NCBI GenBank assembly: GCA_965279655.1
Contig: OZ257255.1
Coordinates: forward strand, 2,418,001 to 2,482,000
Length of the DNA: 64,000 bases
Source: SCTM01 sp965279655
GTDB lineage: Bacteria > Pseudomonadota > Alphaproteobacteria > Rhodospirillales > Rhodospirillaceae
Direction: 5' to 3'
The notes under the pieces: generated by a model
What the model was told of the DNA's origin: nothing
The model's input: the letters and a program-made list of their open reading frames with translations, nothing else
Databases searched by the model: none
Made by a program: the position numbers and the translations under genes
Shown here: piece after piece, positions 18,376 to 27,080 of the stretch
How the letters are laid out: each line of letters opens with the position of its first letter
Numbering within the stretch: the stretch's first letter is position 1

Positions 18376-19546
18376 GATAAAAATCTGCGCAGTGACGAGC
18401 ACGCGCGCCGATTGGGGGTTGCTGTTGCCGCTGTTGCGGGCGATCCGAGACGATGAAAACTTCGACTTGAAACTGGCCGTCACCGGCCAGCACCTCGATC
18501 CGAAGGCCGGCGCGACCAACCGCGCCATTCGCGCCGACGGATTCAAGATCGACGCCAAGGTCGATATGAAGATGACTGACGACACGCCCGCCGCGGTCAA
18601 TGCAGCCCTCGGGAGGGCAGTCGCGGGGTTCGGCAAGGTGCTTGCGAAGATGAAGCCGGACCTCCTGTTCGTCCTCGGCGACCGATACGAAATCCTGGGC
18701 GCGGTCACGGCCGCGACGATCGCGCGCGTTCCCGTGGTTCACAACTGCGGCGGCGACCTGACGGAAGGCGCGGTAGACGAAGGCATCCGCCACGCGATCA
18801 GCAAGTTGTCCCACATCCACTTCGTGACCAACGCCGATTCCCGGCGTCGCGTGTGCCAGATGGGCGAGAATCCACGTCATGTCGTCACGGTCGGCAGCAG
18901 CGGAATTGAACTGCTGCGCACGACGCGGCTCATGACCCGCGCGGAATTCTTCGCGTCTGTCGGCCTCGACCCGACACAAAAAGCCGTCATCGTGACATTC
19001 CATCCGGAGACACTGGCACCCGGCGCGACGGTGGCCCATTGCCGCGAAATGCTGGCCGCGCTGGAACGGCTCGGCCCCGATATCGGGCTGCTGTTTTGCG
19101 GCACGAATGCAGACATGGAGGGGCGGGACATCGACGCCCTCGTCAAACGCTTCGTCAGCCGGCGCGACAATGCGGTATTTCATGCATCGCTTGGGTCGCG
19201 ACGCTACCTGAGTGCGCTCAAGCACTGCGATGTGGTGGTTGGGAATTCCTCGAGCGGACTCTATGAGGCTCCCAGTCTGGCCACGCCGACCGTCAACATC
19301 GGCGATCGGCAGAAAGGGCGTCTGCGCGCAGCGTCGGTCATTGATGTGGCTCCCGACCACAGCGCCATCCATAAGGCGATTGTCCGGGCACTTGCCATGG
19401 ATTGTCGCGGCGTGAAAAACCCATACGGCAACGGCAAAGCCTCCGCCAAGATGACCGTGGCCCTGAAGAAAATAATGGGCGACATCCAATGGGACACGAC
19501 GCGCCTGTTGCGGAAGCCCTTCTTTTTTCCGGTAGGCGAGCGATGA
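18365..19546 (+). CDS. legG: hydrolysing NDP-N-acetyl sugar 2-epimerase (NeuC/LegG family)
   Basis: Removes the nucleotide and inverts C2 to give the free diacetamido-trideoxy mannose-type sugar. 393 residues from the ATG at 18365; a GTG at 18359 is also possible. Family marks: VTSTRADWGLLLPLL at the N-terminus, VLGDRYEILGAV, the His-containing EGAVDEGIRHAISKLSHIHF and VVGNSSSGLYEAPS with VNIGDRQKGR. It overlaps the legC end by 11 bases and its stop overlaps the legI start. Placement between legC and legI fits the third step of the pathway. Confidence 0.9.
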   Translation: MARKIKICAVTSTRADWGLLLPLLRAIRDDENFDLKLAVTGQHLDPKAGATNRAIRADGFKIDAKVDMKMTDDTPAAVNAALGRAVAGFGKVLAKMKPDLLFVLGDRYEILGAVTAATIARVPVVHNCGGDLTEGAVDEGIRHAISKLSHIHFVTNADSRRRVCQMGENPRHVVTVGSSGIELLRTTRLMTRAEFFASVGLDPTQKAVIVTFHPETLAPGATVAHCREMLAALERLGPDIGLLFCGTNADMEGRDIDALVKRFVSRRDNAVFHASLGSRRYLSALKHCDVVVGNSSSGLYEAPSLATPTVNIGDRQKGRLRAASVIDVAPDHSAIHKAIVRALAMDCRGVKNPYGNGKASAKMTVALKKIMGDIQWDTTRLLRKPFFFPVGER

Positions 19547-20619
19547 AGACACCGCATACCCTCGTCATCGCCGAAGCGGGCGTGAATCACAACGGCTCCA
19601 TCGCGATGGCCATGCGCCTCGTGGATGCCGCGGCGGAAGCCGGTGCGGATTTCGTGAAGTTCCAGAGCTTCAATGCGGCCAACCTCGCCACGACCACCGC
19701 ACCGAAGGCGAAGTATCAACGGGGAACGACCGGCACGGCGCAGAGTCAGCTGGAGATGCTCCGTCAACTCGAACTCAGCCGGAGCGATCATGAGAAGATT
19801 ATCGCTCGCTGCCAGAAGCGCCGGATCAAATTCCTGTCCACACCGTTCGACAGCGAAAGCCTGCGGTTTCTCCATCACGACCTACGGCTGCCCACCATAA
19901 AATTGCCCTCCGGCGAACTGACAAACCCGCTGCTGCTGCTCGATGCGGCGCGGACCGGACGGCAGATCATCCTTTCCACAGGCATGGCCACCTTGGCCGA
20001 AATTGAACTCGCCCTCGGTGTCTTGGCGTTCGGGTATTTGAAAGTCTCCGGCGCGCCGTCGCGTACCGCGTTCAAGCGCGCCTATGCCCATCGTCGCGCG
20101 CACGAGGTTCTGGCACGCCATGTGGTGCTCCTGCATTGCACCACCGAGTACCCCGCACCCTTCGCGGACGTGGACCTGCGGGCCATGGACACCATGCGCG
20201 ACCGTTTTGGCCTGCTGGTCGGTTACTCCGACCACACGCCGGGGATCGCCATCAGCGTCGCCGCGGCGGCGCGGGGCGCGGTCGTCATCGAGAAGCATTT
20301 GACCCTCGACCGGACATTGCCGGGCCCTGACCACCGCGCGTCGATCGAACCGGATGACTTCGCGCGACTCGTGACATCGATCCGTGAAGTCGAGGTCGCC
20401 TTGGGCGACGGGCGCAAAATATGCCGACCCTCGGAAGCAAAAAATCGGGCAATTGCGCGGAAAAGTCTGGTCGCGGCGCACGAGATTGCCCGCGGCGAAC
20501 CGCTGTCCGCGGAAAACGTCACCGCGAAACGCCCGGGCACCGGCAGGCCGATCTATGACTACTGGAAATTGCTGGGTAAGCGCGCCCCGCGCAACTACCG
20601 CAAGGACGAACCGCTTTAG
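19543..20619 (+). CDS. legI: legionaminic acid synthase (NeuB family)
   Basis: Condenses the C6 sugar with phosphoenolpyruvate to the nine-carbon acid. 358 residues: TIM-barrel domain with IAEAGVNHNGS, DFVKFQSF, KFLSTPFD and LHCTTEYP, then a C-terminal antifreeze-like SAF domain (from about residue 295, ARKSLVAAHEIARGE). KYQRGTTGTAQSQLEML groups it with LegI/NeuB rather than PseI. The ATG at 19543 overlaps the legG stop; the frame open to 19402 is shadow. Last gene of the right arm, converging on ppx. Confidence 0.9.
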   Translation: MKTPHTLVIAEAGVNHNGSIAMAMRLVDAAAEAGADFVKFQSFNAANLATTTAPKAKYQRGTTGTAQSQLEMLRQLELSRSDHEKIIARCQKRRIKFLSTPFDSESLRFLHHDLRLPTIKLPSGELTNPLLLLDAARTGRQIILSTGMATLAEIELALGVLAFGYLKVSGAPSRTAFKRAYAHRRAHEVLARHVVLLHCTTEYPAPFADVDLRAMDTMRDRFGLLVGYSDHTPGIAISVAAAARGAVVIEKHLTLDRTLPGPDHRASIEPDDFARLVTSIREVEVALGDGRKICRPSEAKNRAIARKSLVAAHEIARGEPLSAENVTAKRPGTGRPIYDYWKLLGKRAPRNYRKDEPL

Positions 20620-20648
20620 GAGACCGCGCGCGGGTGCGGCGGCTCGAG

Positions 20649-22172
20649 CTAGATTCGGTCGATCTCCGCGTCCAAGCCGATATGCTCGGCAAGGCGTTCC
20701 AGGCGGCGCTGAAACGAGCCGCCGCGGAAGAGCGAATCATTGTCCGGCACACTCAGCACCAGACGGCCGGCGACAATCTCCAACGTCGTGCGCTCTAGCA
20801 CGCCGGGGGCCCCCGCCGAGAGGGCGTAGGCCAGCCGCAGCGCGAGGCCGATGGTGCGCACGCGGTGCAGGCGTGAGTTCTCCAACAGAGCCTGCGCCTG
20901 TTTGACCGTGGGTTCGTCCGGGCTGTTGCCGTAGCGGTAGAACAGGGCGAGCGCCAGGCCAGCGCGATCCTCGTGGCCCAGACCCAGGAACGGCAGGCGC
21001 AGCACGCGCAGGAAGGCCTGTTCGCCGCGATAGTCCGGATGTTCGCTCCACCACACGTCACGCAGCAGGCAGGCGGCGAGGCGCAGCCGCTTTTGGGAGG
21101 TGGCCTCGTCCTTGAACAAGGTCGACATCCAGGCGAACGTTTCGTAGCCCGAGGCGGTGGGGCGGCCCGCGTTGCGCGCGATCTCTTCCGCCAGGCTGAT
21201 CAGGGGGTCCTGCTTGCGCACGTTGTCCGGCAGGGACTTGAAGAATTGCCCCTCGCGCATGCCGTAGATCGAGAACACCAGGGTCTTCGGCCGTGTGATC
21301 TCCAAAAGCCGCTCCAGCACCGCCGCCGCGAGCGGCAGGGTGGCGGTGCGGCTGCGGGACACGCCGGTGATCTGCTCCAGGCTCTTCGCGCCCAAGCGGC
21401 TGATGACGTCGAACAGGGCGATGGCCTGGCCGCGCTCGATGGCGAAGTTGTCCAGGACGTGCAGGGGATAGTTCATCTGGGCGATGCACACGCGCGCGAG
21501 CGCGCGCCAGGCGCCGCCGACGGCGTAGACCGTCTCGTCCTTGTTCTTGGCGACCCATTTGTGCTCGGCCAGGGCCTTGTTGATGATCTGCAAGGCGCGA
21601 CCGCGGTCGCCGTCCGAGGCTTCGGTGAGACGCAGCAGGCCGAGCGGCAGGGTGGTGTGCTCGCTCATCTCGCCGCCACCGACGTGGACGAGTTCGAGGG
21701 AACCGCCGCCCAGATCCGCCACGACGCCGCGCGCGTCCGGAATGCCGCACAGCACGCCCAAGGCCGAGCGCCGCGCCTCCTGCTTGCCGGTGAGAATCTG
21801 CACTTTGATGTCGCAGCGCTTCTCCAGCGCCTTCGCAAAGGCCTCCCCGTCCCTGGCGTCGCGCACGGCAGCGGTGGCGAGTGCGTCGATGCGTTCCACG
21901 CCCAGCGACCGGGCGATATCGACGAAACGGGCCACGGTGTCGAAAGCCAGCTTTACGCCCTGGGAATTCAGCGCGCCGGATTTCTCCAGCCCCTTGCCGA
22001 GCGCGCAGATGGCTTTTTCGTTGTGGAGCGGGATCGGCGTGCGGATCTCGCCGGTGTAGACGACGAGCCGGACCGAATTGGAGCCGATGTCGATGACGGC
22101 GACAGGACGGCGGCGGCTGCCATTCTCGGCAGCGCGTACGACGTCGTTACCTTTAGCAGCCATGCGCGGCAA
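20649..22172 (-). CDS. ppx: Ppx/GppA exopolyphosphatase
   Basis: Hydrolyses terminal phosphate from polyphosphate (or pppGpp). 507 residues of the ASKHA fold: IDIGSNSVRLVVY phosphate-1 loop, catalytic-region ATAAVRDARDGEAF, VVADLGGGSLELVH, and a C-terminal helical domain. Located 50 bases downstream of ppk on the same strand, so synthesis and breakdown of polyphosphate are probably co-transcribed. Start may be at 22172 or the internal Met at 22163. Confidence 0.92.
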   Translation of the reverse strand: MPRMAAKGNDVVRAAENGSRRRPVAVIDIGSNSVRLVVYTGEIRTPIPLHNEKAICALGKGLEKSGALNSQGVKLAFDTVARFVDIARSLGVERIDALATAAVRDARDGEAFAKALEKRCDIKVQILTGKQEARRSALGVLCGIPDARGVVADLGGGSLELVHVGGGEMSEHTTLPLGLLRLTEASDGDRGRALQIINKALAEHKWVAKNKDETVYAVGGAWRALARVCIAQMNYPLHVLDNFAIERGQAIALFDVISRLGAKSLEQITGVSRSRTATLPLAAAVLERLLEITRPKTLVFSIYGMREGQFFKSLPDNVRKQDPLISLAEEIARNAGRPTASGYETFAWMSTLFKDEATSQKRLRLAACLLRDVWWSEHPDYRGEQAFLRVLRLPFLGLGHEDRAGLALALFYRYGNSPDEPTVKQAQALLENSRLHRVRTIGLALRLAYALSAGAPGVLERTTLEIVAGRLVLSVPDNDSLFRGGSFQRRLERLAEHIGLDAEIDRI

Positions 22173-22222
22173 ACCGGTCCCTGTCGGAGCGCGAAATTCG
22201 CCCCGAAGCCGCGCGTTAGATA

Positions 22223-24424
22223 TCAGCTTTGGCGGCGGCTGGGAACCAGCTTGGCCACGCGCTTCTTCGCGCGTTCCACCGCGCTGCCCTGACCGGACAG
22301 GCTTGGGTTGGTCATGAAGTATTCGTGCGCCGAGAACGGGGCGGCGTCGGACGCCGTGCGGACATAGCTGCCGTCCGCCTGCAGATTCCAGCTCTGCAGG
22401 TTGTCGTTGAAATTCGCGACCATGATCTGGTCGAGGATTTGCTGGTGGACCGTGGGATTTTCCACGGGCACGAAGGATTCCACCCGGGCCAACAGATTGC
22501 GCGGCATCCAGTCGGCGGAGGAGATGAACACCTTCGCCTTGGCGGACGGCAGGCCGTGACCGTCGCTGAACGCCATGATGCGGGAGTGTTCGAGGAAGCG
22601 CCCGACGATGCTTTTGACCGTGATGTTCTCCGACAGCCCCGGCACGCCGGGCCGCAGGCAGCAGATGCCGCGGATCACCAGTTCGATCTTCACGCCGGCG
22701 CCGGAGGCGCGATAGAGCGCATCGATGATGGTGGGATCGACCAGCGCATTCATCTTCGCCCAGATGGTCGCAGGCTTGCCGGCGCGCGCGTGCTCCGCCT
22801 CATTCGCGATCATGTCCAGGAGCTTCTCGCGCAGGCCGAGCGGCGCGATGGCGAGCTTTTCAAGCATGTCCGGCTTGGCGTAGCCGGTCATGTAATTGAA
22901 CACCTTTGCGGCGTCCCGGCACAGCAGCGGGTCCGAGGTGAAGAACGAAATGTCGGTGTAAATCTTGGCGGTGACGGTGTGGTAATTGCCGGTGCCGAAG
23001 TGCACGTAGGACCGGGTATCGGTTCCCTCGCGGCGGATCACCAGCGAGATCTTGGCGTGGGTTTTCAGATCGACAAAGCCGAACACCACGTTGGCGCCGG
23101 CGCGCTCCAGGTCGCGCGCCCAGCGGATGTTGGCTTCCTCGTCGAAGCGGGCCTTCAATTCCACCATCGCCGTGACGGATTTGCCCGCTTCGGCGGCCTC
23201 GACCAGTGCCTTCACGATCGGGCTGTCTTTCGAGGTGCGGTACAGCGTCTGCTTGATCGAGACCACATTCGGATCGCGCGCGGCCTGGCGCAGGAACTGC
23301 ACCACCACATCGAAGGATTCGAACGGGTGATGGACGACGATGTCCTTCTTGCGGATGGCGGCGAAACAATCGCCGCCGAAATCGCGGATGCGCTCCGGGA
23401 AGCGCGCGTTGTAGGGCGGGAACAGCAGATCTGGCCGGTCATCGACGATCAGCTGGCGCAGATCGGTCTGGCCGATCATGCCTTCGATCTGGAAGACGTC
23501 TTCCGACGATACTTCCAGTTCGTCACAGATGATCTTCACCTGATCCGGTGACATCTTGCCGGCGACGGCGAGACGGATGCATGTGCCGCGGCGGCGGCGC
23601 TTGAGTGCCGATTCGAAGCTGGTCACCAGGTCCTGGGCTTCTTCGTCCACTTCCATTTCGGAGTCGCGGATGATGCGGAAGTGGCCGCCTTGCTGCACTT
23701 TGTAGCCGGGGAAGAGCATGTGCATGAACATCATGAGCACGTCTTCCAGCAGGATAAAGCGCGCGCCCTCGCCCTTGAGGCGGACAAAGCGCTCCAACTG
23801 CGGCGGAATCGGCACCAGCGCGCGCATCGCTTCGCCGTCGGCGATGCGCACGAGTTGCAGCACCAACGCGTGGCCGAGATTGGGGATGAAGGGGAACGGG
23901 TGCGCGGGATCGATGGCCAGCGGCGTCAGGACCGGAAAGAAGTGCTCGAGGAAGCGGTCCTGGAGCGTTTGACGATCGGTCGTCGAGAGGTTCTCCGGCT
24001 CCACCACCGAGATGCCTTCCGCGGCGAGCAGGACCTGCAGTTCGACCCAGCAGTTGTCCTGCAGCTTGAACAGGCCGCGCACGCGTTCATTGATCTGGTC
24101 GAGTTGCTCCTGGGGCGTGAGCCCGTCGGCGGAGGCTTGCACGATGCCGGCGTTCACCTGGCCCTTCAGGCCGGCGACGCGCACCATGTAGAACTCGTCC
24201 AGGTTCGAGGCGGAGATCGACAGGAAGCGCACCCGCTCCAGCAGCGGATGGCGCGGATTGCAGGCTTCCTCAAGGACACGGGTATTGAACGCCAGCCACG
24301 ACAGCTCGCGATTGATGAAGCGTTCCCGCGCCGGGATCGCGTCGATCTCGACGGTGCCCGGGACGACCGTGGGGGCGGTCGCAGGGGCGGCGGCGGGTTG
24401 AACGGGCGCGGATACCCGGTTCAT
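22223..24424 (-). CDS. ppk: polyphosphate kinase
   Basis: Transfers ATP gamma-phosphate to polyphosphate through a phosphohistidine intermediate; membrane-associated in studied bacteria. 733 residues. Seen: FINRELSWLAFNTRVLEEA at the N-terminus, RFDEEANIRWARDLE, YVHFGTGNYHTVTAKIYTD containing a conserved His, and the C-terminal SADWMPRNLLARVE. The ATG at 24424 has GGAGA upstream; the frame extends to 24568 without support. Residues 1-28 are a Pro/Ala-rich extension. Confidence 0.95.
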   Translation of the reverse strand: MNRVSAPVQPAAAPATAPTVVPGTVEIDAIPARERFINRELSWLAFNTRVLEEACNPRHPLLERVRFLSISASNLDEFYMVRVAGLKGQVNAGIVQASADGLTPQEQLDQINERVRGLFKLQDNCWVELQVLLAAEGISVVEPENLSTTDRQTLQDRFLEHFFPVLTPLAIDPAHPFPFIPNLGHALVLQLVRIADGEAMRALVPIPPQLERFVRLKGEGARFILLEDVLMMFMHMLFPGYKVQQGGHFRIIRDSEMEVDEEAQDLVTSFESALKRRRRGTCIRLAVAGKMSPDQVKIICDELEVSSEDVFQIEGMIGQTDLRQLIVDDRPDLLFPPYNARFPERIRDFGGDCFAAIRKKDIVVHHPFESFDVVVQFLRQAARDPNVVSIKQTLYRTSKDSPIVKALVEAAEAGKSVTAMVELKARFDEEANIRWARDLERAGANVVFGFVDLKTHAKISLVIRREGTDTRSYVHFGTGNYHTVTAKIYTDISFFTSDPLLCRDAAKVFNYMTGYAKPDMLEKLAIAPLGLREKLLDMIANEAEHARAGKPATIWAKMNALVDPTIIDALYRASGAGVKIELVIRGICCLRPGVPGLSENITVKSIVGRFLEHSRIMAFSDGHGLPSAKAKVFISSADWMPRNLLARVESFVPVENPTVHQQILDQIMVANFNDNLQSWNLQADGSYVRTASDAAPFSAHEYFMTNPSLSGQGSAVERAKKRVAKLVPSRRQS

Positions 24425-24594
24425 CAAAGGTCTCTCCGTGTGGGCGCGAATGAGCCAGTGTGCGGGCCCGGAAGGGTAGATGTAAGTCCGCTGGCTGAGG
24501 AATTCATGAAATTGCCATGGACCCAGCGGGCCGGAGCGTATCATGATCCCGCCCGATCCGTCGAACATCCGTTGTTTTATAAGGACTTAGAGAC

Positions 24595-25152
24595 ATGGGC
24601 GCGGCAACGGCGGCGAAGGTGAAAATGATTCACCTGCTGCGGCACGCCAAGGCGGAGCCGGCCGGCGCGCGCGACACCGTCCCCCAGGACCACGCCCGCC
24701 CCCTCGCCAAGCGCGGCGAGAAGGCCGCCGCAGCCCTGGCGGCGCATATGAAGGACACCGGCTTCACCGTGGACCGCATCTACTGCTCCACGGCCGTGCG
24801 GGCCCGCCAGACCCTGGAGCCCATCCGCGCGGTGCAGGCCGGCGTGCCGACCACGTTTCGAGATTCGCTGTACATGGTCGACACCGACACCCTGCTCGCG
24901 TTCCTGCAAAGCCTGCCGGATACCATCGGCTCGGTGCTGATCGTCGGCCACAACCCAACCTCCCACCACGCCGCCTTGACGCTGGCCGACAAGGCGGCAC
25001 CCGGACAGGGCGATGCGATGCGCGAATTGAAAAACAAGTTCCCGACCGGGGCCTTGGCTTCCATCGAATGTAAGGTGTCGAAGTGGGCGTCGCTGGCGCC
25101 GAAGACCGGGACCCTCACCGGCTTCCTGCGGCCGAAAGACATCAACGACTGA
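24595..25152 (+). CDS. SixA-like histidine phosphatase
   Basis: 185-residue branch-2-like histidine phosphatase. The phosphohistidine motif is HLLRHAKAEP near the N-terminus, with STAVRARQT and the second catalytic His in IVGHNPTSHHA. Related proteins include SixA, which removes phosphate from phosphohistidine. The start at 24595 has a weak AGGAC; the Met at 24625 is an alternative with AAGG upstream. Divergent from ppk, with 170 bases between starts, and overlaps the convergent hda by 11 bases. Substrate unknown. Confidence 0.85.
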   Translation: MGAATAAKVKMIHLLRHAKAEPAGARDTVPQDHARPLAKRGEKAAAALAAHMKDTGFTVDRIYCSTAVRARQTLEPIRAVQAGVPTTFRDSLYMVDTDTLLAFLQSLPDTIGSVLIVGHNPTSHHAALTLADKAAPGQGDAMRELKNKFPTGALASIECKVSKWASLAPKTGTLTGFLRPKDIND

Positions 25153-25786
25153 GCAAGGTCTTTACGAGCGGCACCGTGACCGCGCGCTGACCGGCAAGCG
25201 ACGCGGCATCCGCCCGGCTGACAAGATCGCGCATGGCGTCGAAGCTGCGGTCGACGTTCTTGAGCGCGTAGGCGATCACATCCGGCCCCACCTCAAGCTG
25301 GCGGTCCGCGAACATCTTCACCAGCACCGCCTCGAGCATCGCGTCGTCGGCTGCGGCGATGCGCGCGACGGGCAATGCGGCGAGCCGCGAGGCCAGATCG
25401 GGCAGCGCGATGCGCCAGCGCGCCGGCGCCTCGCGGGCGGTCAGCAGGATATGGGCGCCCTGCTCCTTCGCCGCGTTCAGGAAGTGGAACATCGCGCGTT
25501 CGTCCAGCGCGCTGCCGTCGTGTTCGATCACATAGGCTGCGTGCGGCGCGATCGCCTGCGGCTGGAGGTCGGATTGATCAATCGTAGTGGCGTTCGTGCG
25601 CGCGATGAACACCTGGGCGAGATGGGTCTTGCCGCAGCCGGCGGGGCCGATCAGTGCGAGCGCGTAGCTGGGCCACGCGGGGAAGCGATCTATCCAACCG
25701 ACCGCCTCCTCATTCCCCGGTCCGACCAGAAAATCATCGCGTCCGAAGGCGGGGCGATGCCCGAGATCGAGGGCCAGTTGTGTCAC
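25142..25786 (-). CDS. hdaA: Hda/DnaA-homologue regulator of replication initiation
   Basis: 214-residue DnaA-like AAA protein. It has a degenerate Walker A (LIGPAGCGKTHLAQ), a Walker B-like YVIEHDGSALDE, and an ILLTAREAP sensor segment. It lacks the DnaA DNA-binding domain. In Caulobacter HdaA stimulates hydrolysis of DnaA-ATP with the sliding clamp; QLALDLGHR at residues 3-11 fits a clamp-binding motif. Start is GTG at 25786, overlapping the preceding stop (GTGA); the longer frame to 26446 lies in the DUF2066 gene. Confidence 0.88.
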   Translation of the reverse strand: MTQLALDLGHRPAFGRDDFLVGPGNEEAVGWIDRFPAWPSYALALIGPAGCGKTHLAQVFIARTNATTIDQSDLQPQAIAPHAAYVIEHDGSALDERAMFHFLNAAKEQGAHILLTAREAPARWRIALPDLASRLAALPVARIAAADDAMLEAVLVKMFADRQLEVGPDVIAYALKNVDRSFDAMRDLVSRADAASLAGQRAVTVPLVKTLLSR

Positions 25787-27018
25787 TGGACCGCGTTGGG
25801 GGCGGCGGGCGGCGCCGTTTCGGCCTTGCGGCCGGCGGCGCCCAGGATCCAAACCCCGCCCTGCTGGCTGAGGGTGAGCGACTGCTGCGCGAGCGCGCTT
25901 TCGAGGCGCGGCTGATCGCCGGCGTAGCGGATGGTGACTTGGGCACGGTCGCGGGTCATGGCTTGCACATCGACGTGCTGCACCAGCGGCACGTCCTTCA
26001 AGCGCTCGCGCATGCGCACCCAATCCTTGAGGTCCTTGATCGGCGCGAGCGCGGTGATTTGAGCCGTGACTGTGACATCGAAGCGGTTGTTCTTCTTCCA
26101 CGCATCCGCAACGGCGGCGGCGACGCTGGTGGCCGCCGCGGTCAGCATGTCCTCGCGGCTTTGGCCCGCTTGCGGCGCGAACCCGACCGCAGCATCGACC
26201 GCCGGCGCGGCGCCGCGCAGATCGGAGTACACGAGCGAAACCGTTGCGCCGTTCTCTGTCGCGCGCGCGATGATCACGCCAGCGGCGTCGTAGCGGGTGG
26301 CGAGGTCTTGCAGGGCGTCGCGATCCTTGGCGAGGACTTGTGCGACGGTGATGTCGGTGTCGCCGCTCGGGAGCACCAGGGGCACCAGGGCGCTGCGGTC
26401 TTTCACGCGCAGCCACGCCTCGCGCCACGGATTGGAGTCTTCCCACAACTGTGCCTTGCCGCCCTCGATGTAGACCGGCAGCAGCACCATCGGCTTGGAC
26501 AGGAACTCCGTGAACGGGATCTTGGACGCGCGCAGCAGACGCCGCACCGCATCCGGATCGAACCGCACATTCATCTCCGCCATATACCTGACTGCAGAGG
26601 TGCGCTCATTGGCGAGGGAGAATTCCCGGACCATCTCGATGATCTGGTTTGCCTGGAGCGGCGGCAGCTTGGTGGCCTCTTCCGGCGTGGCGAGATGCTC
26701 GACCATCACCTTCAGGGCCTCGACACGGCCCTGGGTCAGGGCGCGCTCGCGCGCCTCGGTGACCGTGGCGGCGGTGACGTCAACCGGGATGCCCCGGGCC
26801 TCGAATAGGTTGCGGCTCTCGCCGCCGATGAAGATGCCTTTCTCGCGGGTTTGCGCCGCCACGGGCGCGGACAGCACCGCGACCCACAGCGCCGCCACCG
26901 CCACCGCCAGGGCGAGAAGACCTCGCGCACAGCTTGCAATGCGGGGTCGAATCAGTATGTTCGCAGCCGCTGGGCTGAAGGCGTGAATTCGGTCATTCAT
27001 TTGTTCCGTCATGGGCAA
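25783..27018 (-). CDS. DUF2066 domain-containing exported protein
   Basis: 411 residues. The N-terminus has a hydrophobic segment (GLLALAVAVAALWVAVLSAPVAAQ) that reads as a signal peptide. The rest matches the uncharacterised DUF2066 family: VDVTAATVTEARERALTQGRVEA, a middle domain with YIEGGKAQLWEDSNPWREAW, and a basic tail. It is translationally coupled to hdaA, as often seen in alpha- and gammaproteobacteria. Function unknown. Alternative starts at 27012 and 27000 cannot be separated. Confidence 0.82.
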   Translation of the reverse strand: MPMTEQMNDRIHAFSPAAANILIRPRIASCARGLLALAVAVAALWVAVLSAPVAAQTREKGIFIGGESRNLFEARGIPVDVTAATVTEARERALTQGRVEALKVMVEHLATPEEATKLPPLQANQIIEMVREFSLANERTSAVRYMAEMNVRFDPDAVRRLLRASKIPFTEFLSKPMVLLPVYIEGGKAQLWEDSNPWREAWLRVKDRSALVPLVLPSGDTDITVAQVLAKDRDALQDLATRYDAAGVIIARATENGATVSLVYSDLRGAAPAVDAAVGFAPQAGQSREDMLTAAATSVAAAVADAWKKNNRFDVTVTAQITALAPIKDLKDWVRMRERLKDVPLVQHVDVQAMTRDRAQVTIRYAGDQPRLESALAQQSLTLSQQGGVWILGAAGRKAETAPPAAPNAVQ

Positions 27019-27080
27019 CGGTTTAGCCTACAAAAACGCCCCGGTCGACAGCCGGTGACCGGCCCATTATCAAAAAGCGA

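Noticed and set aside
18329..19552. 407-residue minus-strand frame opposite legG
   Set aside because: Shadow; legG has clear family motifs on the other strand.
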